From positions 1 to 35,726 of the forward strand of contig JAQYOA010000144.1 of assembly GCA_028727605.1 (NCBI GenBank): DNA of 35,726 nt, written 5' to 3'. This DNA is from Lachnospiraceae bacterium (GTDB lineage Bacteria > Bacillota > Clostridia > Lachnospirales > Lachnospiraceae). The notes under the pieces were generated by a model, which saw nothing but the letters and a program-made list of their open reading frames with translations, was not told the origin of the DNA and did no database searches. Positions 24,151-31,304 of this stretch are shown here, piece by piece (the stretch's first letter is position 1; each line of letters starts with the position of its first letter). Both the position numbers and the translations under genes were made by a program.

Positions 24151-25416
24151 ATGGGTAGAACAACAAGAAACAAGAAACAGTCCCAGCCAAGACCGGTTCA
24201 GAAAATCAGCTTAAGCGAGAAGAATTTTCACTGGAGGCTGGCGGCGATGATTCTGATGCTTGCCATTGGTCTGGCTGCTCTGATGTATGCGCTGATCTCT
24301 TATCTGTCTGTGGATCCCGGTTGGCGGGAAATTGAAGTATCGACCAATGAATTGAGCTGCGGAGAAGATTTCACTTTTCATTATCAGGTGGGGGCGAGCG
24401 GAATTTCGGCTTCTGCCGAGCAAAAGGCGATTATACGGGAATACTCGGATGCCGCAGTAAAAGCGTACCGCCTGTTTTCCGATGATCAGTCTTTTGAAGA
24501 TGTGACCAACATCTATGAGATTAATCAGCATCCGAACGAAATCGTACAGGTGGATGAAGTTCTCTATCAGGCATTCGAACTTCTGCAGAATCAGAACAGA
24601 AGAGAACTGTATCTTGCTCCGGTCTATCTGAATTACGAGAATCTGTTTTACTGTCAGGATGATGTGGAAACTGTCAGCTTTGACCCTTATGAAAATCAGG
24701 AACTGGCCGATGAGTTTGCCAGGTTAACGGCATTTGCCCGTGATGCTTCCTCTGTGGATTTGGAACTGCTTGGGGACGGAAAGGTGAGACTGAAGGTCTC
24801 AGAGGAATACCAGTCGTTTTTATCTGAATACGGTTATACCAGTTACATTGATTTCTTCTGGATGAAAAATGCGTTTATCATTGACTATCTGGCGGATACA
24901 ATGATCTCATCGGGATATACCAGAGGAATTATTTCCAGCTGTGACGGATTTGTCCGGAGTCTGGGAGAAAATGCAGCGGAGTATTCTTTTCAGATCTATG
25001 ACTGTGCGGGGCAGGTGATTTATCCGGCTGCGCTGATGTATTATACCGGTGCGGAAAGTATAGTTTATCTTCATGATTATCAGATGACCGAGCAGGAAGA
25101 GTGGCGCTATTATGAACGAAAGGACGGACAAATTCGTACACCTTATATCGACATCGAAGATGGTTTCTGTAAAAGCTCCGTGAGCAATCTGGTAGCCTAT
25201 TCATCCGAAAAAGGCTGTTCTGAGATTCTGATGCGGATTCTTCCGATTTATGTTGATGATACCTTTTCTTGGGAAGCGCTGGCGGAACTCTCGGATCATG
25301 ACATTTTTTCTGTTTTTTGTCAGGATGCGGTCATCCGATATAACGATGAAGATCTGAAGCTGACAGATTTTTATACAGATGAAAATGTAGCCTATACCGC
25401 AGCTTTTGCAAAGTAG
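24151..25416 (+). CDS. Membrane-anchored ApbE-like protein, probably not catalytic
   Basis: 421 residues. A basic N-terminus is followed by one membrane helix (about 28-50, LAAMILMLAIGLAALMYALI), then an external domain. The order of segments follows ApbE (FAD:protein FMN transferase): INQHPNEIVQVDEVLYQAFE resembles the N-terminal Ser/Asn helix region, YIDFFWMKNAFIIDYLAD resembles the DLGGIAKGYAVDRA motif, and IISSCDGFVRSLGE the GG strand. TPYIDIEDG stands where HIIDPRTG is expected, and the Asp/Thr of the late metal site (DALAT) is not evident. So a degenerate ApbE fold is likely and flavin transfer doubtful. ATG 24151 has AGGAG 6-7 nt upstream. It sits right behind the oppF terminator with no room for a normal promoter after it. 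Confidence 0.65.
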   Translation: MGRTTRNKKQSQPRPVQKISLSEKNFHWRLAAMILMLAIGLAALMYALISYLSVDPGWREIEVSTNELSCGEDFTFHYQVGASGISASAEQKAIIREYSDAAVKAYRLFSDDQSFEDVTNIYEINQHPNEIVQVDEVLYQAFELLQNQNRRELYLAPVYLNYENLFYCQDDVETVSFDPYENQELADEFARLTAFARDASSVDLELLGDGKVRLKVSEEYQSFLSEYGYTSYIDFFWMKNAFIIDYLADTMISSGYTRGIISSCDGFVRSLGENAAEYSFQIYDCAGQVIYPAALMYYTGAESIVYLHDYQMTEQEEWRYYERKDGQIRTPYIDIEDGFCKSSVSNLVAYSSEKGCSEILMRILPIYVDDTFSWEALAELSDHDIFSVFCQDAVIRYNDEDLKLTDFYTDENVAYTAAFAK

Positions 25417-25421
25417 ATCGT

Positions 25422-25446
25422 GTTAATGGGGTCTGACCCCATTAAC
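25422..25446. repeat. REP-like perfect palindrome
   Basis: Arms GTTAATGGGGTC and GACCCCATTAAC around a single T, 25 nt in all. An A-run follows on the plus strand and no T-run follows on either strand, so it does not read as an intrinsic terminator in either direction. The GGGGTC/GACCCC core with flanking AT resembles bacterial REP-type palindromes. Only one copy is in the window. Confidence 0.7.
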
Positions 25447-25468
25447 AAAAAATCCTTCGAGAATGGGA

Positions 25469-25497
25469 TTGTACATTTTGTTTTGAAATGATAGAAT
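25469..25497 (+). promoter_or_regulatory. Possible promoter of glgB
   Basis: TTGTAC (25469-25474), 17 nt, TAGAAT (25492-25497). The -10 is good and the -35 poor. It is the best candidate in the 133-nt gap, which otherwise holds only the palindrome. Confidence 0.35.
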
Positions 25498-25549
25498 AAG
25501 CTATAAGAATACTTTGAAAAGCGAAGAATACTCGCAAGGAGGATGAGAC

Positions 25550-27979
25550 ATGACGATGGAAGAGAGACTGTACGAGTATATGGACTGGGCAGAGATTGAA
25601 GCGGTGGTGTATTCAGAGGAGAATCATCCGAGAACAATTCTTGGTCCCCATATCACTCCCGACGGTGTATTGATTCAGGGATTTTTCCCGGAGGCAGTGA
25701 ATGCTTCGGTGCGTACCATCAGAGACGGGGAAATGTATGAGATGGTGATGGAAGATGAAGCCGGTTACTTTGCAGTTTTGCTGCCGGGAAATGAGATTCC
25801 GGAATATACACTGGTTTACACGGATGCAGAAGGACATCAGGTAGAGCATTATGATCCCTATGCATTTCCGGCTCAGTTCACAGAGAAAGAACAGAAACAG
25901 TTTGAAGCCGGCCTTTATTACAACAGCTATGAAAAACTGGGAGCCCATCCAATGGAGATCGACGGCGTCAGCGGCGTCTATTTTGCAGTCTGGGCACCGA
26001 ATGCAATGCGTGTTAGCGTTGTGGGAAACTTTAATAACTGGGACGGAAGAGTTTATCAGATGAATCTTCTGGATTCCGGAATCTATGAGCTGTTTGTTCC
26101 GGGTGTTCGTGTCGGCGATCTGTACAAATACGAGATCAAGGCAAAAGGAGGCCTGACCTATCTGAAAGCCGATCCGTATGCAAACGCAGCACAGCTTCGT
26201 CCGAATAACGCCAGTGTTGTAGCTGACCTTAACAATTATGCATGGCAGGATAAAGAATGGATGAAGAGGCGCAGAACTACGCAGGGAGAGAACGCTCCGA
26301 TGTCCATTTATGAGATGCATCTCGGATCCTGGAAGAAGCCGGATGACGGACGGGAATTCTATAATTGCCGTGAGATTGCTCCGATGCTGGCAGAATACGT
26401 GAAAGAGATGGGCTTTACCCATGTGGAACTGATGCCGGTGATGGAACATCCGCTGGATGAGTCCTGGGGATATCAGGTGACCGGTTATTACGCGCCCACC
26501 GCCCGTTATGGAACGCCGGATGATTTCCGCTATTTTGTGGATTATCTGCACGGAGAGGGAATCGGTGTCATTCTTGACTGGGTACCGGCACATTTCCCGA
26601 GAGACACGTTTGGCCTTGCCACTTTCGATGGCACCTGTCTGTATGAACATTTTGATCCGAAGCAGGGAGCACATCCGCACTGGGGCACTTTAATTTACAA
26701 TTACGGACGCCCGCAGGTATCTAATTTCCTGATCTCAAATGCGTTGTTCTGGGCGAAAGAGTATCATGCGGACGGCATCCGTATGGATGCAGTAGCATCG
26801 ATGCTGTATCTGGATTACGGAAAGAATGACGGAGAGTGGGTTGCCAATATTTACGGCGGTAATGAAAATCTGCAGGCGATTGAATTCTTAAAGCATCTGA
26901 ATTCCGTATTCAAAAAAGAATTCCCGGATGCACTCCTGATTGCAGAGGAATCCACTGCATGGCCGAAGGTTACCGGTGCTTTGGATGATGACGGACTGGG
27001 ATTTGATTATAAATGGAACATGGGATGGATGAATGATTTTACGGAATACATGAAAAATGATCCGGTATTCCGCAGCTATCATCACAATCAGCTTACCTTC
27101 TCCATGGTTTATGCATTTTCGGAGAATTTCCTTTTGAGCCTGTCTCACGATGAAGTGGTTCATATGAAAGGCTCCATGTACACGAAGATGCCCGGTACGC
27201 CGGAGCTGAAGATGGCAAACCTTCGTCTTGCCTACGGATATCAGATCGCACATCCGGGCAAAAAGCTGCTGTTCATGGGCCAGGAATTTGCTCAGGAAAA
27301 AGAGTGGAATGAGAAGGCTTCTCTTCAGTGGGAGGTTCTGGACAACGAGGGAAATCAGCAGTTCAAGGGCTACATGGCTGCGCTGCAGAAACTCTACAAA
27401 GAGTACCCTGCACTTCATGAACTGGATCATGTTCCGGAAGGCTTTGAGTGGATCAACGGTATGGAATGGGAGAAAAATCTTCTGATTTTCCTTAGAAAAA
27501 CAGAGAAAAAAGAAGATACACTCCTGGTTGTATGCAACTTCTCAAATGTGGAGTACGATGATTACCGGATCGGCGTTCCATATCCGGGAAAATATAAAGA
27601 GATCTTTAATAGTGATGCAAAGGTTTACGGCGGAACCGGTGTGGCAAATCCGCGTGTGAAAATGTCAAAGAAGACAGAGTGGGATGAGAGACCGGATTCC
27701 ATCACGGTGAAGATTCCGCCTCTGGGAATTTCGATCTTTGCATATACAAAGGCGGAAAGCGGTACCGCGACAAACCGTACAGCAAAGAGCAAACAGACGA
27801 AAAAAAGTTCTGCAGCAAAGAGTACCGGAAAAACCGATGAGACAAAAGCGAAAACTGCAAAAACTTCCGGAAGAAAAGTAAAAAAATCCGGGACCGAAGA
27901 AAAAGCACCGGCAAAAGCAGTGAAAAAGCAGAGCCTGAAAGAGGAACTGCAGCATAAGTTTGAGACGGAGGAAAAGTAA
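25550..27979 (+). CDS. glgB: 1,4-alpha-glucan branching enzyme with Lys-rich tail
   Basis: 809 residues. An N-terminal beta-sandwich module (about 20-105) precedes a CBM48 module (GVYFAVWAPNAMRVSVVGNF, about 140-230), then the GH13 barrel. D413 (GIRMDAVASM) is the nucleophile, E466 (IAEESTAWP) the acid/base and D534 (LSHDEVVH) the transition-state stabiliser. The C-terminal beta-domain ends near 734. Residues 735-809 are a low-complexity tail with 19 Lys in 75 residues, not part of the usual enzyme. It makes alpha-1,6 branches in glycogen. No other glycogen gene is nearby. AAGGAGG lies 9 nt before ATG 25550. The MscS gene follows after 3 nt. Confidence 0.96.
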   Translation: MTMEERLYEYMDWAEIEAVVYSEENHPRTILGPHITPDGVLIQGFFPEAVNASVRTIRDGEMYEMVMEDEAGYFAVLLPGNEIPEYTLVYTDAEGHQVEHYDPYAFPAQFTEKEQKQFEAGLYYNSYEKLGAHPMEIDGVSGVYFAVWAPNAMRVSVVGNFNNWDGRVYQMNLLDSGIYELFVPGVRVGDLYKYEIKAKGGLTYLKADPYANAAQLRPNNASVVADLNNYAWQDKEWMKRRRTTQGENAPMSIYEMHLGSWKKPDDGREFYNCREIAPMLAEYVKEMGFTHVELMPVMEHPLDESWGYQVTGYYAPTARYGTPDDFRYFVDYLHGEGIGVILDWVPAHFPRDTFGLATFDGTCLYEHFDPKQGAHPHWGTLIYNYGRPQVSNFLISNALFWAKEYHADGIRMDAVASMLYLDYGKNDGEWVANIYGGNENLQAIEFLKHLNSVFKKEFPDALLIAEESTAWPKVTGALDDDGLGFDYKWNMGWMNDFTEYMKNDPVFRSYHHNQLTFSMVYAFSENFLLSLSHDEVVHMKGSMYTKMPGTPELKMANLRLAYGYQIAHPGKKLLFMGQEFAQEKEWNEKASLQWEVLDNEGNQQFKGYMAALQKLYKEYPALHELDHVPEGFEWINGMEWEKNLLIFLRKTEKKEDTLLVVCNFSNVEYDDYRIGVPYPGKYKEIFNSDAKVYGGTGVANPRVKMSKKTEWDERPDSITVKIPPLGISIFAYTKAESGTATNRTAKSKQTKKSSAAKSTGKTDETKAKTAKTSGRKVKKSGTEEKAPAKAVKKQSLKEELQHKFETEEK

Positions 27980-27982
27980 TCC

Positions 27983-28843
27983 ATGTCCCTGGAAGGTATG
28001 TACAATTATCTGATGGATAAGCTTGGGTCTGCGGCGGATCTGATTCTGAAGCTGGTTTTCGCAGTCGTTGTATTTGTGATTGCAAGAAAACTGATTCTAT
28101 GGCTGTGCAAAGTGATCAGGCAGAACATGACGCGGTTTCATGCGGAGGAAGCGGTTGTCAGCTTTGTGGTTTCCCTGGTGAAATACGGACTGAACATTTT
28201 ACTTGTGATGACATTGATTGTTCAGCTGGGAATTGTTTCGGAAGCTTCTCTTGCTGCTGCCATTGCTTCGGCAGGTGTTGCGATTTCCCTGGCTTTGCAG
28301 GGAGGCCTTTCCAACTTTGCAGGGGGTCTTATGATTCTTCTGCTGAAGCCGTTTAAGGTCGGGGACTATATTGTATTTCCGGGTGAAAACATGGAAGGAA
28401 CGGTTAAGAAGATTGAGATGTACTACACAACTCTCAACAGCATCGACAACCGCACGATCATGATCCCGAATGCAAACCTGACAAACAATACCATCATCAA
28501 TGTAACTGCCATGAACAGGAGAAAACTGGAAATCAAAGTCGGAATATCCTATGATGCGGATCTTAGCCTTGCTATCAATATTCTGAAACGCCTGGTGGAG
28601 GAGGATCCCCGGTTTTATCCGGAAGAACAGCAGTTTTTTGTGGACGAGCTGGGAAGCAGTTCGATTGTAGTCGGGATGCGTGCCTGGCTTGGAACAGATG
28701 ATTACTGGCCAACAAAATGGGAGATGAACGAGCGCATCAAGATGGAATTTGATCAGGAGGGAATCACCATTCCCTACCAGCAGCTGGATGTTCATTTGAA
28801 ATCGGAGAATTCCGATCTGCAAAAGCAATGTTCAAAAAAATAA
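27983..28843 (+). CDS. MscS-family small-conductance mechanosensitive channel
   Basis: 286 residues, the size of E. coli MscS. Helices lie at about 18-38, 55-80 and 85-125. The pore helix region SAGVAISLALQGGLSNFAGG and the following LLKPFKVGDYIVFPGENMEG are the MscS signature, and the cytosolic beta and alpha/beta domains follow (IPNANLTNNTIIN). It releases solutes when membrane tension rises after osmotic downshift. Its ribosome site (ACGGAGG) is inside the end of glgB and the gap is 3 nt, so it is co-transcribed with glgB. No strong terminator is seen after it. Confidence 0.94.
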   Translation: MSLEGMYNYLMDKLGSAADLILKLVFAVVVFVIARKLILWLCKVIRQNMTRFHAEEAVVSFVVSLVKYGLNILLVMTLIVQLGIVSEASLAAAIASAGVAISLALQGGLSNFAGGLMILLLKPFKVGDYIVFPGENMEGTVKKIEMYYTTLNSIDNRTIMIPNANLTNNTIINVTAMNRRKLEIKVGISYDADLSLAINILKRLVEEDPRFYPEEQQFFVDELGSSSIVVGMRAWLGTDDYWPTKWEMNERIKMEFDQEGITIPYQQLDVHLKSENSDLQKQCSKK

Positions 28844-28855
28844 AGGGAAAACCCC

Positions 28856-28884
28856 TTGCAATTTGCAAAAGAGAGTGCTATACT
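28856..28884 (+). promoter_or_regulatory. Promoter of the rimP-nusA-infB operon
   Basis: TTGCAA (28856-28861), 17 nt, TATACT (28879-28884). Predicted start near 28891. Confidence 0.7.
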
Positions 28885-28908
28885 GATTTTGTTAATAAGT
28901 AACTGGTT

Positions 28909-28938
28909 AAGAGTGGACGGCAGCGTCCACTCTTTCTT
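28909..28938 (+). promoter_or_regulatory. Leader hairpin before rimP, possible attenuator
   Basis: AAGAGTGGAC (28909-28918) pairs perfectly with GTCCACTCTT (28925-28934) over a 6-nt loop, followed by TCTT. The second arm plus TCTT gives a short U-rich tract, so it could act as a partial terminator within the leader of the operon that encodes NusA. Confidence 0.55.
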
Positions 28939-28995
28939 ATGTATGAAAAACAAACACAGAACGTTTGTTTTGAACTCGAAGAAGGTGGTGAGGAT

Positions 28996-29463
28996 TTGAG
29001 CAGAAAGGAAACCTATGAACAAAAGGCCGAGGAGCTGATCAGCCCGATCGTATCTGCCAACGGTTTTGAACTGGTGGATGTGGAATACGTAAAAGAGGGT
29101 GGAAACTGGTACCTTCGGGCTTATATCGATAAAGAGGGAGGCATTACGGTTGACGACTGTGAACTGGTGAGCCGCGCATTCTCTGACAAACTGGATGAGG
29201 AAGATTTTATCGAAGACGCCTATATTATGGAAATCAGTTCTCCCGGACTTGGCCGTCCGCTGAAAAAAGAAAAAGACTATGCAAGAAGCATGGGCAAAGA
29301 ACTGGAGATCCGGACTTTCAAGGCAATCGACAGAAGCCGGGAATTCTACGGCATACTCACCGCATATGATGATAACAGTGTGACCATCGAGGAGGAAGAC
29401 GGAACTGTGCGTACCTTTCAGAAAAGTGAAATCGCATTGATCCGGCTGGCTTTTGATTTTTAA
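28996..29463 (+). CDS. rimP: Ribosome maturation factor RimP
   Basis: 155 residues from TTG 28996, typical for RimP. It assists maturation of the 30S subunit. The N-terminal alpha/beta domain has FELVDVEYVKEGGNWYLRAY and IDKEGGITVDDCELVSR, then EISSPGLGRPLKKEKDYAR, the RimP signature. The C-terminal SH3-like barrel runs from about 90 to the end. TTG is preferred over ATG 28939 because AGGTGG lies 7 nt before it and matches family length, while the ATG directly follows the leader hairpin and has no ribosome site. The gap to nusA is 21 nt. Confidence 0.93.
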   Translation: MSRKETYEQKAEELISPIVSANGFELVDVEYVKEGGNWYLRAYIDKEGGITVDDCELVSRAFSDKLDEEDFIEDAYIMEISSPGLGRPLKKEKDYARSMGKELEIRTFKAIDRSREFYGILTAYDDNSVTIEEEDGTVRTFQKSEIALIRLAFDF

Positions 29464-29484
29464 ATACAGGAGGAAAAGAGAAAA

Positions 29485-30663
29485 ATGAATACAGAATTGA
29501 TGGAGGCCCTGGATATTCTTGAAAAAGAAAAGAACATCAGCAAAGAAACACTGCTTGAAGCAATTGAGCAGTCTCTTCTGCAGGCCTGCAAGAACCATTT
29601 TGGAAAAGCAGACAATGTGAAGGTAACGATCAACGGACAGACCGGCGATTTCAAAGTTGTAGCAGAAAAGACGGTTGTGGATCTGGTGGAAGATCCGGTT
29701 ACACAGATTGCTCTTTCGGATGCGAGACGTGCGGATTCCAGATATGATATCGGAGATATCGTTCCCGTTGAGATCAAATCAAAAGAATTTGGCCGTATTG
29801 CTACACAGAATGCGAAAAATGTGATTCTGCAGAAAATCCGCGAGGAAGAGCGAAAAGTTCTTTTTGACCAGTATTTTGAAAAAGAGCACGACGTGGTAAC
29901 CGGTATCGTACAGCGGTATGTGGGACGCAATGTCAGCATCAACCTTGGCAAAGCGGATGCGCTGCTGACCGAAAATGAGCAGGTGAAAGGTGAGGTATTC
30001 CAGCCGACGGAGCGTGTCAAAGTCTATGTTCTGGAAGTAAAGAATACGACAAAAGGACCGAAAATTCTGGTATCCAGAACTCATCCGGAGCTGGTAAAAC
30101 GGCTGTTTGAATCTGAGGTTGCGGAAGTTTCGGAAGGAATCGTTGAGATTAAGAGTATTGCCCGCGAGGCAGGCTCCCGTACCAAAATGGCTGTATGGTC
30201 CAATGATCCGAATGTGGATGCAGTCGGTGCCTGTGTCGGTATGAACGGAAGCCGTGTCAATGCGGTAGTGAGCGAACTGCACGGAGAGAAGATTGATATT
30301 ATTACCTGGGATGAAAACCCGGCACTTCTGATTGAGAATGCTTTGAGTCCGGCAAAAGTGATTTCTGTTATGGCGGACCCGGATGAGAAAACCGCAAAGG
30401 TCATTGTTCCGGATTACCAGCTGTCTCTGGCAATCGGAAAAGAGGGACAGAATGCCCGTCTTGCAGCTCGTCTGACCGGATTCAAGATCGACATTAAGAG
30501 TGAGACACAGGCGAGAGAGGCCGGTGACTTCGATTATGTCGAGGAAGAGGAATACGAAGAAGAAGAGTATTTTGAAGACGATTATCAGGAAAATGAGCAG
30601 GAAGCACTTCAGGAGGAGGAAACAGAGCCGGAAGAGCTGACTTTTGAGGAGGAAAATCCGTGA
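29485..30663 (+). CDS. nusA: Transcription termination/antitermination factor NusA
   Basis: 392 residues, the Firmicute form without the C-terminal acidic repeats of E. coli NusA. An N-terminal RNA-polymerase-binding domain (about 1-125) is followed by an S1 domain (about 132-200, [19 protein letters not shown]), KH1 ([20 protein letters not shown]) and KH2 ([20 protein letters not shown]). A tail from about residue 350 is almost entirely Glu, Asp and Tyr. AGGAGG precedes ATG 29485. The stop overlaps the GTG start of rnpM (GTGA), so the two are coupled. Confidence 0.97.
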   Translation: MNTELMEALDILEKEKNISKETLLEAIEQSLLQACKNHFGKADNVKVTINGQTGDFKVVAEKTVVDLVEDPVTQIALSDARRADSRYDIGDIVPVEIKSKEFGRIATQNAKNVILQKIREEERKVLFDQYFEKEHDVVTGIVQRYVGRNVSINLGKADALLTENEQVKGEVFQPTERVKVYVLEVKNTTKGPKILVSRTHPELVKRLFESEVAEVSEGIVEIKSIAREAGSRTKMAVWSNDPNVDAVGACVGMNGSRVNAVVSELHGEKIDIITWDENPALLIENALSPAKVISVMADPDEKTAKVIVPDYQLSLAIGKEGQNARLAARLTGFKIDIKSETQAREAGDFDYVEEEEYEEEEYFEDDYQENEQEALQEEETEPEELTFEEENP

Positions 30664-30938
30664 GCACAGTTCGAAAAGTGCCGCTGCGCAAATGTACCGG
30701 ATGCGGGGAGATGAAAAGCAAGAAGGAAATGATCCGCGTTGTAAAGACGACCGAAGGTCCGATTGTTCTGGACAGAACCGGAAAACAGAACGGACGCGGA
30801 GCATATGTCTGTTCTTTGGAATGTCTGGAAAAGGCTGTTAAGAACAAGGGACTTTCCCGTTCACTGAAAACAGAGATTCCGGGAGAGGTCTATGAGTCAC
30901 TGAAGGAGGCATTTGCGAAGCTTGAACAGTCAAAATAA
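30660..30938 (+). CDS. rnpM: RNase P modulator RnpM (YlxR)
   Basis: 92 residues from GTG 30660. RKCTGCGEMKSKKEMIRVV and GRGAYVCSLECL are the YlxR-fold signatures. In B. subtilis the protein was found to bind the RNase P RNA and modulate its activity. Its start overlaps the nusA stop by 3 nt. The ylxQ frame begins inside its last codons. Confidence 0.95.
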   Translation: MSTVRKVPLRKCTGCGEMKSKKEMIRVVKTTEGPIVLDRTGKQNGRGAYVCSLECLEKAVKNKGLSRSLKTEIPGEVYESLKEAFAKLEQSK

Positions 30939-31290
30939 AGGATTATCCATGTTGAGCCTTGCTATGAAAGCGGGAAAAGTGGTGAGCGGAGAATTCCAGA
31001 CCGAACAGGCCGTTAAGGGAGGAACCGCTGCTCTTGTCATCATTGCAGAGGATGCATCGGCTAATACACAGAAGAAATTCCGTAATATGTGTGCATACTA
31101 TAAAGTACCCAGCCTTGTATATGGAGAGAAAGCTCTGCTTGGCAGAACGATCGGGAGAGAAGAAAGATCTTCTCTGGCGGTATGCGACGGAAATTTTGCC
31201 GGTAAGATAGCAGCGATGTTGACAGAACCCTGTGGAGTGGAAAGGTCGGTGGATCGATGCAAGGGAAAGAAAAGCGAAAAGTGCAAATAG
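30922..31290 (+). CDS. ylxQ: L7Ae-family ribosomal/K-turn protein YlxQ
   Basis: 122 residues from TTG 30922. [27 protein letters not shown] and [12 protein letters not shown] place it in the L7Ae/L30e/S12e family that binds kink-turn RNA. Related Clostridial proteins, as I recall, begin at the equivalent of [11 protein letters not shown], which points to TTG 30922. AAGGAGG is at 30903-30909, a long 12-nt spacing. TTG 30913 would be only 3 nt away and ATG 30949 would remove the first helix, so the start is the least certain in this operon. It overlaps rnpM by 17 nt. Confidence 0.88.
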   Translation: MNSQNKGLSMLSLAMKAGKVVSGEFQTEQAVKGGTAALVIIAEDASANTQKKFRNMCAYYKVPSLVYGEKALLGRTIGREERSSLAVCDGNFAGKIAAMLTEPCGVERSVDRCKGKKSEKCK

Positions 31291-31304
31291 AGGAGAAGAG
31301 ATCA

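Noticed and set aside
25422-25446. Palindrome as the terminator of the ApbE-like gene
   Set aside because: It is followed by an A-run on the plus strand and has no T-run on the minus strand.
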